The translations under genes were made by a program, and so were the position numbers. DNA of 33,615 bases from Oehlia diaphana (taxonomy: Eukaryota > Glomeromycota > Glomeromycetes > Glomerales > Glomeraceae). Under the pieces are notes generated by a model. It was given only the letters and a program-made list of their open reading frames with translations. It made no database searches and was not told where the DNA came from. Shown here piece after piece: positions 1 through 10,612 of the stretch (positions are counted from its first letter, which is position 1; each line of letters opens with the position of its first letter). The stretch is taken from the NCBI GenBank assembly GCA_003833135.1, contig QZLH01000650.1, positions 11,135 to 44,749 on the forward strand, given 5' to 3'.

Positions 1-272
1 GATGATCTGCGTTACTGTTAATACTTATCCTAATTTACTGCGCCTTACATATTAACTATTAGTCGATTTCTGTATACTACAACGTGTAATATCATAATAT
101 TAATATGGGAGTTAGAAATGAAAATTCTAACACTAGATAAAGCTTAAAAGAACTAAGATGACGGTAAAATATTGAAGTCTAATCTTTTATCTGTAGATTA
201 TTTGATCATCTAAATTATATTATTAATTGGTATAACTTGGCATAACTGTATGCAAAACTTATGATCAACTAT
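1..272. other. Non-coding A+T-rich left edge
   Basis: No open frame with coding character, RNA gene or clear repeat is seen on either strand. Confidence 0.5.
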
Positions 273-420
273 GCTGAAACTACGGAGAAACCTATTATAG
301 AGGTTTCAGCATATTTTAGCAGTTTCGCAATTTTGACAGGTTTCGCAGTTTCAGTATTTCAGTTTTAGCACTATATAAGAGGTTTCACCTTTCGGCATTA
401 GGCCAAACAGGTTTCAGCAA
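273..420. repeat. GTTTCAGC-rich inverted-repeat patch
   Basis: GCTGAAAC at 273-280 pairs with GTTTCAGC at 303-310. Inside it GAAACCT (287-293) pairs with AGGTTTC (301-307) around a 7-nt loop, so two alternative stems overlap. GGTTTC(A/G)C recurs at about 340-420. It looks like the end of a degenerate repeat next to the tandem array at 436. No function can be assigned. Confidence 0.4.
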
Positions 421-435
421 GCAACCTTAGATATT

Positions 436-830
436 ACATTGGTGGAAAAATGCGGAATTTTCATAAAAATGCATCATTTGCAAGAAAATTGGAATGTTTG
501 ACAAAAAAAAGCAAAATGTGATTTTAATTGACAATGTTATAACAATATTACAAAATGTTGTTACAATTATATTGCATTGGTGGCAAAATGCGGAATTTTC
601 ATAAAAATGCACCATTTGCAAGAAAATTAGAACGTTTGATAAAAAAAAAGCAAAATTTGATTTTAATTGACAATGTTATAATAATGTTACGAAATGTTAT
701 TACAATTATATTACATTGGTGGCAAAATGCAGAATTTTCATAAAAATGTACCATTTGACAACATTTGACAAAAAAAAGCAAAATTTGACAATGTTATAAC
801 AATGTTACAAAATGTTACATTTGAGCGATA
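436..830. repeat. Tandem repeat, period 138-139 bp, about 2.8 copies
   Basis: Units start at 436, 574 and 713 with (A/G)CATTGGTGG(C/A)AAAATGC, followed by GGAATTTTCATAAAAATG, a T-rich/A-rich middle and ACAATGTTATAA. The third copy is truncated and fades by about 830; weaker related stretches (TGCAGAATTTGCATTTTTT) reach about 985. Short open frames on both strands arise only because the unit lacks stops in some frames; they are not genes. Confidence 0.85.
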
Positions 831-1101
831 ATGTAGCATTTTCCTAAATTTTCATGAAATTTGCTAAATCGGACAATGTTGTAATAATGCTATTCCAAAA
901 AATTGCTCAGTGTAATGCAGCATTTACTACAATTTCCCACCATTTTCCAGGAAAATGCAGAATTTGCATTTTTTGAAATTTGAACAATAGTATCCCTTCG
1001 ACCTGTGATTCCAATCTTCGTTTCTGACTTTAAATTTTAAAGATATTAATATGATACAAATTTCATTGCTTTCAGCAATCGGAAACACTAGTCAAATGAT
1101 G
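831..1101. other. Non-coding spacer between two repeat blocks
   Basis: Degenerate A+T-rich sequence with scattered motifs resembling the 138-bp unit. No gene is seen. Confidence 0.4.
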
Positions 1102-3426
1102 CCAAATTGGGGACCAATCAGGTGACTGAATTCCACCCAATTGGCCCCTATTTTTTTAAAAATTTTCACCAATTGGTAAACCCAATTGCTGCCAAAAAAT
1201 GGCATAAAAGAAGGATACTTGGGTACCAATCAGAATATTTAATAGAGTACAATTAGGGTATTACAGGTTCTAATCGGGATATTCAAATAGAGTACAATTA
1301 GATATCAATAATTACCAATAAGATATTTACTATTTGACATATCAGTATACCGATTGATAACTTTTGATTAATTTATTGGCAAACATTTTATTTAAAATTA
1401 TTTGATATTTTACAATAATAATTTAAATTTATTAATTAATAAAAATACAAAATCAGAAATACTACTAATATTATTATGTTTTTCTTATACTTTTGAAACT
1501 TTATCTGGGATCTGGTATCCAGGTTGTAGTATTTTTCCTACAAAAAAAATAAAAAAAAAATGTTTGTTAACATTTTTTTAATAGTTTCAAAATTTGAAAC
1601 TTACATATGAGATTCGGTATCAAACTTAAAGCTAATTCCCTATAATATAATAATAAAAAAAATGTTAAACCTGTTTTTTTTAATAGTTTTAAAATTTTTT
1701 TTTCAAAACTAACCTATTTGAATCAGTATATATATCAGTACTGATTTCTATAATAAAATAATAAAAAAGTGTTTATTAGCATTTTTTTTAAAAGTTTTGA
1801 AAAAAATTTCAAAACTTACCTATTGGATTCAGTATCAACTTCAGAACTGATCCCTATAATAAAATAATAAAAAAAATGTTAGAAAACGTTTTTTTAGTAG
1901 TTTTGAAAAAAAATTTTTGAAACTAACCTATGGATTCAGTATTCTACTTCAGAACTGATTCCCTACAAAACAATAAAAAAAAATGTTAAAATAAACGTTT
2001 TTTATTAAAGTTTTGAAAACAATTTTCAAAACTTATTTCTTGGGATCTGATATCCAAGTCAGAACTGTTTTCCTACAAAAGAAATAAAAAAAAAGTTAAT
2101 TAACTTTTTTTTTAAATAGTTTCGAAAAAAATTATTCGAAACTAACTTTTGGGATTCGGTATCCAACTTCAGAACCGTTTTCCTACAAAAAAAAAAAAAT
2201 GTTAAAAAGACATTTTTTTTGAAGTTTCGTAACAAAATTTTGGGATTCTGGTTTTCAACTTCAGAACTGTTTTCTATAATAAAATTAAAAAAAAGAAAAG
2301 TTTGTATTGAAACTTTCTTTTTGTGATCTGATTTCCAATTTTGGAACTGTTTCCCTTTAATAGAATAATAGAAAAGTAAAGTTTTGAATTGAAACTTTCT
2401 TTTTAGGATCCAGTTTCCAACTTCAGAACCATTTCCTTTAATAGAATAATAGAAAAAAAATGTTAAATATGTTTTTTTAATAGTTTCAAAAATTATTTTT
2501 CAAAACTTACCTATGGGATTCATTATAACTGATTTCCTGTAATAGAATATTTAAAAAAAATTTTAAAAACGTTTTTTTTTAATAGTTTCAAATTATTTTT
2601 TGAAACTTACCTATGGGATTCGTTATAACTGATTCCCTATAATAGAATATTATAAAAACGTTAAAAACATTTTTTTAAAAATTTTCAAAACTTACCTATA
2701 GGATTTGTTATAACCGATTCCCTATAATAGAATATTAAAAAAAATGTTAAAAATGTTTTTTTAATAGTTTCAAAAAATTATTTTTCAAAACTTACCTATG
2801 GGATTTGTTATAACCGATTCTCTATAATAGATTATTAGGAAAAAAAACATTAAAAATTTTTTTAGTAGTTTTCAAAAAATGTTTTTTCAAAACTTACCTA
2901 TAGGTTTCAGTATGCAACTTTGGAACCAATTCCCTACAATAAAATGTTAAAAAAAATGTTAAAAATCATTTTTAATAAATGATTTTTTAAGTTTAATAAA
3001 GTTTCAAAAGTAAAATGTTTGAAACTTTTGTGGGATTCTAATATCCAAATTGGAACCAATTTCCTAGAAAAAAAAATTTTTATAAAAGTAGTTTCAAAAG
3101 CAAATGTTTGAAAAAAAATGTTAAAGATAGTATGAAATAGTTTAATTAAACTTTTTTTATTAAGTTTCAAAAGTAAATATTTGAAAAAAATATTAGTGTA
3201 AATTTCAATAATATAAAATAGTTTAATTTTAGTTAAAGAAAAATAGTTTATCAATAGTCTAATTGAAACAATAGAAATCAATCAGTAAATTTAAACTGAA
3301 TGATAGTTATCAATCAGGTATTAACCTGATTGATACCTGATTGAAGTGTACACCAATTTCTAACTATTGAATAAATCAGGTGACCAATCAAAAAAAAAGT
3401 TACCAATCAGGTAGGTACCCAATTGG
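1102..3426. mobile_element. Possible non-autonomous element with satellite-like core
   Basis: The left end carries CCAAATTGGGGACC (1102-1115). The right end carries its near inverse GGTACCCAATTGG (3414-3426). Both ends also hold several copies of ACCAATCAGGT and its complement (1112, 3372, 3402; ACCTGATTG near 3322 and 3334). Between them lies the degenerate array at 1480-3250 and no protein-coding frame. The right end stops about 43 bp before the start codon of the BTB pseudogene. The element reading is an inference: the inverted ends are short, the flanks are rich in related motifs, and no target duplication could be proven. Confidence 0.4.
1480..3250. repeat. Degenerate tandem array, about 16 units of 80-125 bp
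   Basis: A motif close to GGGATTCGGTATCCAACTTCAG followed by AACTG(A/T)TTCCCTATAATA, an A-run, TGTTAA, a T-run and AGTTTCAAAA-TTTTGAAACTTACCTAT recurs. Motif starts are near 1507, 1610, 1722, 1825, 1932, 2042, 2152, 2244, 2323, 2404, 2515, 2615, 2700, 2802, 2902 and 3032. Each unit has a potential stem: an A-run/TGTTAA arm against a TTAACA/T-run arm, and AGTTT(C/T)(A/G)AA against TTTGAAACT. Unit length drifts, so the array is old. The 115-aa minus-strand frame at 2934-3281 lies inside it and is an artefact. Confidence 0.8.
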
Positions 3427-3637
3427 TCAGCGTTTTACCTGTGATTTTTTTTATTTTTCAATTCTTAAAATGACCTCATTTTTTTATTCTAATCTTTCAA
3501 AAGATTTTTCCTTAATTTTAAATAAAGCAGATGATTATAATGTTATTATTGAAGTTGATGAAAAAAAATATAAAAGAATTTTGGGCGCATTCAGTAATTT
3601 TATGTGCTCGTTCACCTTATTTTAAAGGAGCTCTTTC

Positions 3638-4455
3638 TAGAAAATGGAATCAATTCTAGCAAAATTGAATTAATCAAAAATCAAATCTAAATCGATTAAT
3701 CGAAAATCAAATTAAAAAATCGAATCTTTTATTGTAGCGCAGTAATTCAATTTTTTTTTTATTTTTATTATTTCTATATAAATTAATTTATTTTCCTTTA
3801 GTTATTGCATAGCAGATAGTAAAATTACTTTAATTTAAACATAAAATAAATAGGGCATTGCTAAATCTCACTGCAGTTGATTCCATCTAATTTTGGCCAG
3901 AATTATAATTTGGCCAGAGTTAATTATATAACCTAATAAAAAGTTTAACTTTTTTAGTTAATGGCTGAAAGTGGTCTAAATGACCTAAAAGTGGTCAAAT
4001 GTTACCATCAGCTACCTTATTTGACGGTTAAAAGTGGTCTAAATGACCTAAAAGTGGTCAAATATCATCAATTTACCAAACTTGCCATTTTTAGGGTTAT
4101 TTAAACCACTTTTAACCATTACAAAATAGATTTTAGTGATTTATACCACCTTGTAACTAAAAAGGTCAAATAGGTTACATAATTGATAATTCCGGCTGAA
4201 AATTAAGCGCCAGTGGTTAGATTTAGCAACGCCCAAGCAAAATTACTGTAAAAAAAAGTAGATTTTTCACCTATTAAAATTGTTGCAGCACAAATATAAT
4301 TATGAATGATGATCAATTTTTTTATGACGCATAGAAGCGATTAGAATCGATTTAATCAAAATCAAAAGTCAAATCTTAGAATCGAATCTCAAGATTCGAT
4401 TAATCATGATTAATCAATTCCAATCCCTGCCGCCCGCCCACCCGCCGCCTTTTTC
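3638..4455. mobile_element. Inverted-repeat element inserted in BTB exon 1 (outer)
   Basis: Comparison with the intact paralogues shows CTCTTTCATCTAATTGG split into CTCTTTC (3631-3637) and TTTTCATCTAATTGG (from 4451). Both internal flanks carry degenerate AATCGATTAATC / GATTAATCGAATC blocks in inverted orientation (3660-3730 and 4320-4420). The right end is strikingly GC-rich (about 4427-4449, CCGCCCGCCCACCCGCC). No open frame is present. The exact ends and target duplication are uncertain by several bases. A second element (3853-4234) sits inside it, so its own length is about 436 bp. Confidence 0.65.
3853..4234. mobile_element. MITE-like element nested in the outer insertion
   Basis: GGGCATTGCTAAATCT at the left (from 3853) is the inverse, with one mismatch, of AGATTTAGCAACGCCC ending at 4234. 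The inverted similarity continues inward for about 100 bp: GGCCAGAATTAT...TTAATTATATAACCT against AGGTTACATAATTGATAATTCCGGC. The interior holds a perfect 33-bp direct repeat (3968-4000 and 4031-4063) built on AAAGTGGTCTAAATGACCT. No open frame is seen. Flanks are AAATAAATA on the left and AAGCAAAAT on the right; a clear target duplication is not visible. Confidence 0.75.
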
Positions 4456-4966
4456 ATCTAATTGGATTACAAAAAAATGATATTTAATAAAACAAACATT
4501 ACACCAAATGTTTTTGAATTAATTTTAAAGTAAGAAATAATTTTTCAATTTTTTTTTTTTCTGAAAATTTTTTGAAAAAAAAATGTAATAACATATTATA
4601 TTTTTATTTTTGTTTCTTTTTTTCTAGATATATTTATATTGGTGAACTTGATTTAACTGAACAATCTGGTGAGAATATCTTTGAATTGTTAATTGCATCG
4701 GATGAATTACTTATTGATGAATTATTTAATTGTGCTCAAGAATGTTTAATTGAAAAAAAACTGAATGGATTTTAAAAAATATTTATCTTGTTTCACATAT
4801 TGCATTTAAACTTGTTAATTGTAAGAAATTACATGATTATTGCCTTGAAATTATTTGTAAAGAAACATATTCATTTATTATTTTGAATGAATTTCTCTCT
4901 TTAGATAGAGATATTCTTTACAAAATTCTTGAAAGGGATGAATTACAAATTAAAGAAATTATCGTT

Positions 4967-5151
4967 TGGGATTATTTAATTAAATGGGTATTGAACAAAC
5001 TCCTGGTTTAGGAAATGAAAATACTTTAAATCATTTAATTAAATGGGGTATTGAACGAACTCCCGGTTTAGGAAATGAGAATTGTGTTATATCATGGGAT
5101 CGCTTTATTAAGTGGGGTATTGAACGAACCCCTGTTTCAGGAAATGAGAAA
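4967..5151 (+). repeat. Three-copy linker repeat in the BTB pseudogene
   Basis: Copies begin at 4967, 5029 and 5095 and encode variants of LIKWGIERTPGLGNEN, 21-22 residues apart. The homologous site has one copy in the gene at 10613 and two in the gene at 20644. The first copy carries the missing-G frameshift; copies 2 and 3 are in one open frame. Confidence 0.85.
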
Positions 5152-5868
5152 TGTGATAGAGAAAAATGGAATAATGATGATTATGAAGCATTAAAGGAAA
5201 CATTAAAACAATTTATTCTTCTAATAAGATTCGTAGAAATCACTTTTGATGATTTTAATGATAAAATCAAACCATATAAAGATATTATTCCTAATCAAAT
5301 TTATGAAGAAATTGAAGAATTTTATAATAAAGGTATATTTCCAAAAATAAATACATTACCACCTAGAATAGGAAAATTTGATTCAAAGATTATCAAACCA
5401 AAGCTTGCAAAAATAATTATTAAATGGATTAATAAAGAAGATTTTTGGATTTTACGTTATAAATTCAATCTCATTTATCGTGGTAGTATAGATGGTATTA
5501 GTAATGAAATACTTAAAAATAAATGTAAAGGAAGAGTAGAAAGTTTAGTTTTAATTAAAGTTAAACAAACAAATAAAATTTTGGAGGGTATAGTGATATT
5601 GGATTTAATTTAATTGGAGTTACAGTAATAATATTATGTCAAAATATTATTATTCATCAAATAATTTTATTTTTTCATTTGAAAATGATGAAAATAATAA
5701 TCAAAATATGAAATTAAGTAGAGTAATAGTTTTGATTTTGGTTTTAATTCATTATTTATGTATAAAGATCAATTATACGCTAATAATGATAATAATAATT
5801 ATGAAAATAATTTAAATACAAAAGAAATTTATGGTATTGAAGAAATTGAAACATTTATTGTAAATTAA

Positions 5869-6882
5869 GTAAATTAAGTAAATTAAGTATTTTTTATGTT
5901 AATATATATATATATGCGTGTGTAGAAATTTCAAGTATTTTTTTTTTTTTATTATTTAATAAAGAAAAAAAGTCATTAGTTGTACGTATGATATAATTTA
6001 GAGAAAATCGGTTAATATTTACTAATTGATAAAATAATATCACATGATTCATCAAATACCAATCTAAATCTGGATTAGGTTCTCTTTTCGTTAAATTTAA
6101 CATTTTATGGAGTAGAATTTGAGTTCTACACTTCAACAATGGTTAATATGAAATTATGAATGATTTATAAGTTATTTGCATTTAATACATCCTAACTCGC
6201 CATTATTAAAATCTATAATATATACTTACAAATAGTGTTTATTATAAATATATAAATATTGGTTCAATATATCACAAGCGAAGAAATCATTTTATTCTTC
6301 GCCAAACGCTCCATTTTATCCTTCGTAACTAAAATTATTTTTTTTTCAACGTTCTTTGATCATATTTGGGGATTATCACATGAAATGAGCTTATATTATT
6401 TAGCTAATATCTGTTTCTTTGTTAGCGGTTGTGGATGTTAATTATGTTAATTTCAAATCTTTCAATATAATATCAACTAACGATAAAATTCTTACACGCG
6501 TTTCGCATTTCGTACATCTTTATTTAAAATGATCATTGTTTATAAGGGAATTACTAATCTTTCGTACACTTCGACCAAGCAATAAGTTTTATAGTTTTAC
6601 AGGATTTAGAAATAATGATCTAGAAATTACGAAGTCATTTCAAATGATTAAATACAATATTTTAACGTCTGGTTAATTTTTTTCTCAACTTTTTTTCCAA
6701 ATAAATGATGTAAAAGATGAAAAATATAATTTTAATCCGAAAACAATAAAAAATAAAATGAAATAAAAGAATTCATTATTTAATTTCATTATATCAAATA
6801 CGCTATATAAATATATTCATATTCAAATACTTTAAATACTTTAAAAATATCCCATCACCACTCCAAATTTTTATTCTATTGT
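5869..6882. other. Intergenic, convergent 3' ends
   Basis: Lies between the 3' end of the BTB pseudogene and the 3' end of the Timeless-like gene. It starts with three tandem GTAAATTAA units (5861-5889) and a short TA/TG microsatellite (5900-5925). A 60-codon plus frame at 6259-6441 has no recognisable features and is not called. Confidence 0.5.
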
Positions 6883-9312
6883 TTAAATCTTACAATTGCG
6901 ATTATATCCTTGTTGTAATATTTCACAATCTTCAGAACTTTTGGGGTACAAAAGTTCAACATATAATAAAGGTTTCTTTGGAAGCTCACTAAGTAACTTG
7001 TTGCTAATATTTAAAATAAATGACAATAATTCATCTTGACCCAGCGTCACTTCTTGACGATGTCCAATATCATCCAAGATACGACTAAAAAGAAACATAA
7101 TCGTTATCTTATAAAACATCCCTTCAAGATCATATTTATACCAGATACGATAAAAAAATTCTACTATATAATTTAGTTCATCATCATCTAATTTGTTATA
7201 TTCTTCCAGTATCTTACAATAATTTTTTATAACCTCATCAGAGATGAATTTCTTTTGGGGCCCATCGGACAATTGTGTTATTCCCTCATAATGATCTAAT
7301 GTTTCTAAATAAACATGAACAACAGAAAGTAATGCTTTTTGTTCTTTGAAAGTAAGAATTTCTATATTATTGAGAAGATCAAGGATACGATTTGTATAAA
7401 CTTCATTATCATATACATATTTTAATATAGACAGCGCCATTTCGTGATTTGATCCATTAAGTGCATGTTTTATTGTTAATAACATACTTTTTAAGCATTT
7501 AAAAGCATATTGTAAAATCCGATTCGAATTCTATATGAATAAAAGAAATCTTTAATACATACTAATTATTTAAAAAAAAACATGTTAATTCATATATTAC
7601 CTCTTTTGGTTCGCATTTAAATAATAAGGAAAACGTCCATTCGAACGATTCGACAGTTATAGCAGGAAGTACTTGAGAAATATCAGATATCTTAGATACA
7701 TTTGACAAGACTCCATCTTTTAAAAATAATGAATTTTCTGAAGTTATCCGTATCCTGAAATTTAAAATATAACCGACTAAATACAAATAATAAGCAATGA
7801 TCTTATTAATGTCAGGATTATCTAGATTAGCCTCAATTTCTTTTTGGATTGTGGTGATGAGTACTATACAATAAATACATAATTTAATAAGTTAGATTGT
7901 TTAAATTAATAATTTATTTTATTTATTATAAAATACCTTCGAACGCATTGCTTGTAATTATTTTTAATGAAGCTAATTTTATGCATTTCCGAGTTTGATC
8001 ATCAAGAACCACGCGTCTTTTCTTATTAACATGTTCAGTCTATGATTAAAATAAATAGTCAGGACAGTTAGATCGTAAAAAACCATAATCTTAATGATTA
8101 TATTAATCAAATATATACCAAGATCCTTTGCCCATTCACGGTTTTTTCTCTCAGTTCTATTGAATCAAATCTTGGAATTTCTTGCCAGGTTTGTCGAATA
8201 TCTACTGGTTTCTCATAACCTTTATTAGTATCTACCCATACTTTAGGACAAACCTTAGCAAATTTTTTACGCATTTTATCTTGTCTATTTTTCATTTGCT
8301 CCATTAATTTAACCCCTTTTGATGATGCTTCCTATAAATCATATTAATTAGTATTAAATAAAATCAAAATAAATCAAATAATACAATTTAATGCTTATAC
8401 CATTTTTGGGTCTATGAATAAATCGTCAGAACTATTATACTCAAGAATATGATAAAAAATCTCTAAGATAAGTGTATGCCAAATAGCCTCATTTTTATCG
8501 CTCGCCATAATCATAATGATCTCGAAAAGATTCTCGTTGCAAAATTGAACGATCAAATCAAAATGAGCTTTTAATTTCTCGTTAATGGTAAGATTTCCAG
8601 AGCCAGGAGCATCTTTGATCGCCAGGAGATTACGTGAAATTAGAAGCAAAAGATGAATAAACTTCTTGTCATCATTATTTCTATCGACCAATTTTAAATG
8701 CCATTGTAACATATTACGAATATTACGTATTACTGAAATATTCAATATAAATAAATCCTTATAAGCAGAGTTCATCTTTAGAAACGGTAAATCATTGAGA
8801 TTTTTACTCATTGGATAAATTTTGGTCATTCGGGTTAACAACTCGACTTTATTTTTTTAAAGAAAGAGGATTTAAATTAATAAAGTTAATTGAATTAATC
8901 AAATGAAATCATAATATAAATATTTAGTTTTACCGCATATTCGTGAAGTTTCCTTTTGTGAATTATTTTCAAGACGACCATTTAATAGAATTAGAGGAAA
9001 TAGTCGATATTCCATAAACTCTAACTTGTAAAGAGTAATGAAACATTCTTTTTCTTTATAAACTATTTTATTAATTTCTTGAAGTGATGGAATAACATTT
9101 ATCCCCGGAGTAAAAAGATTATAAGAGCCGCCATCACGCGTAAAGACTTTAGTTGTTCCTCCTAGCAGGCTGACATGTTTGTTTATAATTGAATTCCAGT
9201 ATTCGTATTCGTTCTCATTTTTGACGCGTTGAAAACGTTTTTGTCTTTCTCTTTTACTACAAGTACCCTTGTTAGCGCTATTAATAAAATTAACGGAGGC
9301 TGTTCGTTTCAT
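6883..9312 (-). CDS. TOF1: Timeless/Tof1/Swi1-like replication fork protection protein (compact)
   Basis: Six exons join in frame: 9312-8934, 8846-8401, 8331-8119, 8039-7937, 7863-7601, 7530-6883. All introns are GT-AG and the product is 683 aa. Family landmarks occur in the expected order. LLGGTT...VIPSLQEINK (about residues 48-80) precedes a YKLEFMEYRLFPLILLNG segment, then LLLLISRNLLAIKDAPGSG and LIVQFCNENLFEIIMIMAS with LEIFYHILE. Later come YYLYLVGYILNFR, LKSMLLTIKHA, ELNYIVEFFYRIW...EGMFYKITIMFLFSRILDD and KKPLLYVELLYPKSSEDCEILQQGY. Known relatives form a complex with Tipin/Csm3/Swi3, travel with the CMG helicase and stabilise stalled forks. This copy is short: fungal members are usually well above 900 aa. 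The RHSRFGG-type motif is not recognisable, the acidic linker is nearly absent, and the protein stops just after the ELLF-like motif, so the C-terminal tail is missing. I chose MKRTAS because the 79 residues upstream in frame look like leader sequence. It could be a diverged paralogue. Confidence 0.83.
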
Positions 9313-9367
9313 GTCTATTATGTTAATGTATAAAGTAAAAAAAAAAAAAAATTGTCGTCTTAAATAG

Positions 9368-9385
9368 ACGCGACTTACCACGTGA
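9368..9385 (-). promoter_or_regulatory. Possible G1/S-type box upstream of the Timeless-like gene
   Basis: About 55-70 bp upstream of the chosen start lie an ACGCGA core (9368-9373) and a palindromic CACGTG (about 9379-9384). ACGCG cores are the binding sites of MBF-type cell-cycle factors in other fungi. This is suggestive only, because both motifs are short. Confidence 0.2.
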
Positions 9386-9549
9386 ACTTGACGTGTAACA
9401 TGGTTGTTGGACGAACAGGATGAACATGTGTGACAAAAAATTACATTACAAGATTTTGCCGCAGTAAATTTAAAAAATGGATTGGCATAATTAACACACC
9501 ATATTGAGACAAAAGATTTATAATTAAAGCTACCCGATTTTTTCCTCAA

Positions 9550-10160
9550 AAAAATTTTTTTTTTTAGTCAAAATTGTATGTACAATATGCATCATATGTA
9601 TGTATCGGTTTTTACAGTAATTTCTTTTAATTTTGATATTTAAATCGAATTATTCGGCAGAAGCAAATTTTTTTTTTTTTAAATAAAAATTCTTTTTTTT
9701 TTAAAAGAAAGGAATAAAAAAAAAATAAAAAATTCCATTTTCTTGGATCCGAATCAGATTACAAAAATTTGATATTATCTAATCAGAACTCAGCAGAACG
9801 ATCAAAGTACCATAAATAGAACTTAAACTTTATCGTTATTATCCAAAGCGAACAGTACTATTCTTACGAACTAATAAAAACTTTCACATTTGTAACACAA
9901 TCTTTCGTCGGTATTTATCTGTCATAGTCGTCATAATCACTAGTATTAATTAATTTTTTTTTTAAACCAGCTTATTAGTCAATATTTATAATTATACAAA
10001 AGTACATAAAAAGAACATATAGATAAAATTACTACTGCAGTTATAAAAGAAAACTGCTATTAAAATCCTTGGAAAAAAAACAATACTGTCTAAAAAGTCG
10101 CACAGAATGAAGTGACTAAAGAACTAACTAAACTAAAAAATTAACTATACTGCACTAACA
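9550..10160. other. Non-coding, A/T-run rich
   Basis: Long A and T runs (9557-9565, 9670-9730). No gene is recognised. Confidence 0.45.
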
Positions 10161-10353
10161 CTAAACATCCTCAATTCGAAAATGAATACCTTCATCTAAA
10201 TGGGTAAATCTTTTTAACACCCTTCGTCGAATCAGGTGCATCGAATTCATGCGCCATAACCTTTACAGTGCTACCATCGGCGTAGACCCTATGACTTGAC
10301 GGAAAAATTTTTTGCCGATCCAAGCCCATCCCCGTTATGCGATCATTTGACAT
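10161..10353 (-). pseudogene. Small coding remnant, unrecognised, probable frameshift
   Basis: An ATG at 10353 opens 53 codons (MSNDRITGMGLDRQKIF..., then YADGSTVKVMAHEFDAPDST) ending at TGA 10192-10194. The base composition is clearly richer in G+C than the flanks and codon use looks like real coding sequence. Near 10222 the reading continues convincingly in another frame as LKRFTHLDEGIHFRIEDV, ending at TAG 10161-10163. A single lost base would therefore explain a 64-residue product. Either it is an intact 53-residue small protein or, more likely, the frameshifted end of a 64-residue one. I do not recognise the family. Confidence 0.4.
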
Positions 10354-10612
10354 TTTTATTAATTATATTGCTCATCTAATTTCTTATTATTTATTACTCC
10401 GTAGCAATTAAAATTTAGTTCCAGACGTTCCTTAATATTAAAAATTATACAATTTGGCGAACGAAATTACATTGATTTATTCAAGTGGTACGAGATTTGC
10501 CATTGATCATCAATAATATCAATAATCATCAATATTTATTTTTAGTGAAACTTTTAAATCTTGTACCCTGCTTTTTCATTTTTTTTTTTTTTTTTTATTT
10601 TTCATTCTTAAA
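10354..10612. promoter_or_regulatory. Leader and upstream region of the BTB-BACK-TLDc gene
   Basis: A T-rich tract ends in TTTTTCATTCTTAAAATGAC at the start codon; the same tract and TTCTTAAA precede the ATG of the other two copies (near 3470 and 22243). CATTGATCATCAAT at 10501-10514 resembles CATTGATCGTCAAT upstream of the gene at 22243. These shared blocks suggest that promoters were duplicated with the genes. Confidence 0.45.

Larger units (their letters stand above)
3470..5868 (+). pseudogene. BTB-BACK-TLDc protein pseudogene
   Basis: A decayed relative of the intact genes at 10613 and 20644. Exon 1 starts MTSFFYSNLSKDFSLILN and carries the BTB fold. A frameshift near 3560 moves the reading, which resumes in another frame as WAHSVILCARSPYFKGALS before an insertion of about 0.8 kb (3638-4455). 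SNWITKK-like sequence follows, then the family intron (GTAAGA near 4529 to CTAG near 4626). Exon 2 begins YIYIGELDLTEQSGENIFELL. A run of 8 A near 4750 has lost one base against the paralogues. AAATGGGTATT near 4985 has lost a G, and a T is missing near 5575. In the TLDc part, segments corresponding to NVPNFDG and to NYNKAIYDYDETG are lost. The IEEIETFIV tail and a stop at 5866-5868 remain. In families of this kind BTB binds cullin-3-type partners and TLDc is of uncertain role; this copy cannot make a full product. Confidence 0.9.

Noticed and set aside
427..781. Several 60-64 codon frames on both strands
   Set aside because: They are products of the 138-bp tandem repeat lacking stops; the same peptide recurs in each unit and shows no domain.
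436..830. CRISPR-like array
   Set aside because: Units are about 138 bp, contiguous and without spacers, and the genome is eukaryotic.
2934..3281. 115-codon minus frame
   Set aside because: Lies in the degenerate satellite array and is dominated by Phe, Ile, Leu and Lys from A/T runs.
9313..9549. In-frame N-terminal extension of the Timeless-like protein
   Set aside because: Open but with poor coding character and a poly-Phe tract from a T run; homology starts after MKRTAS.
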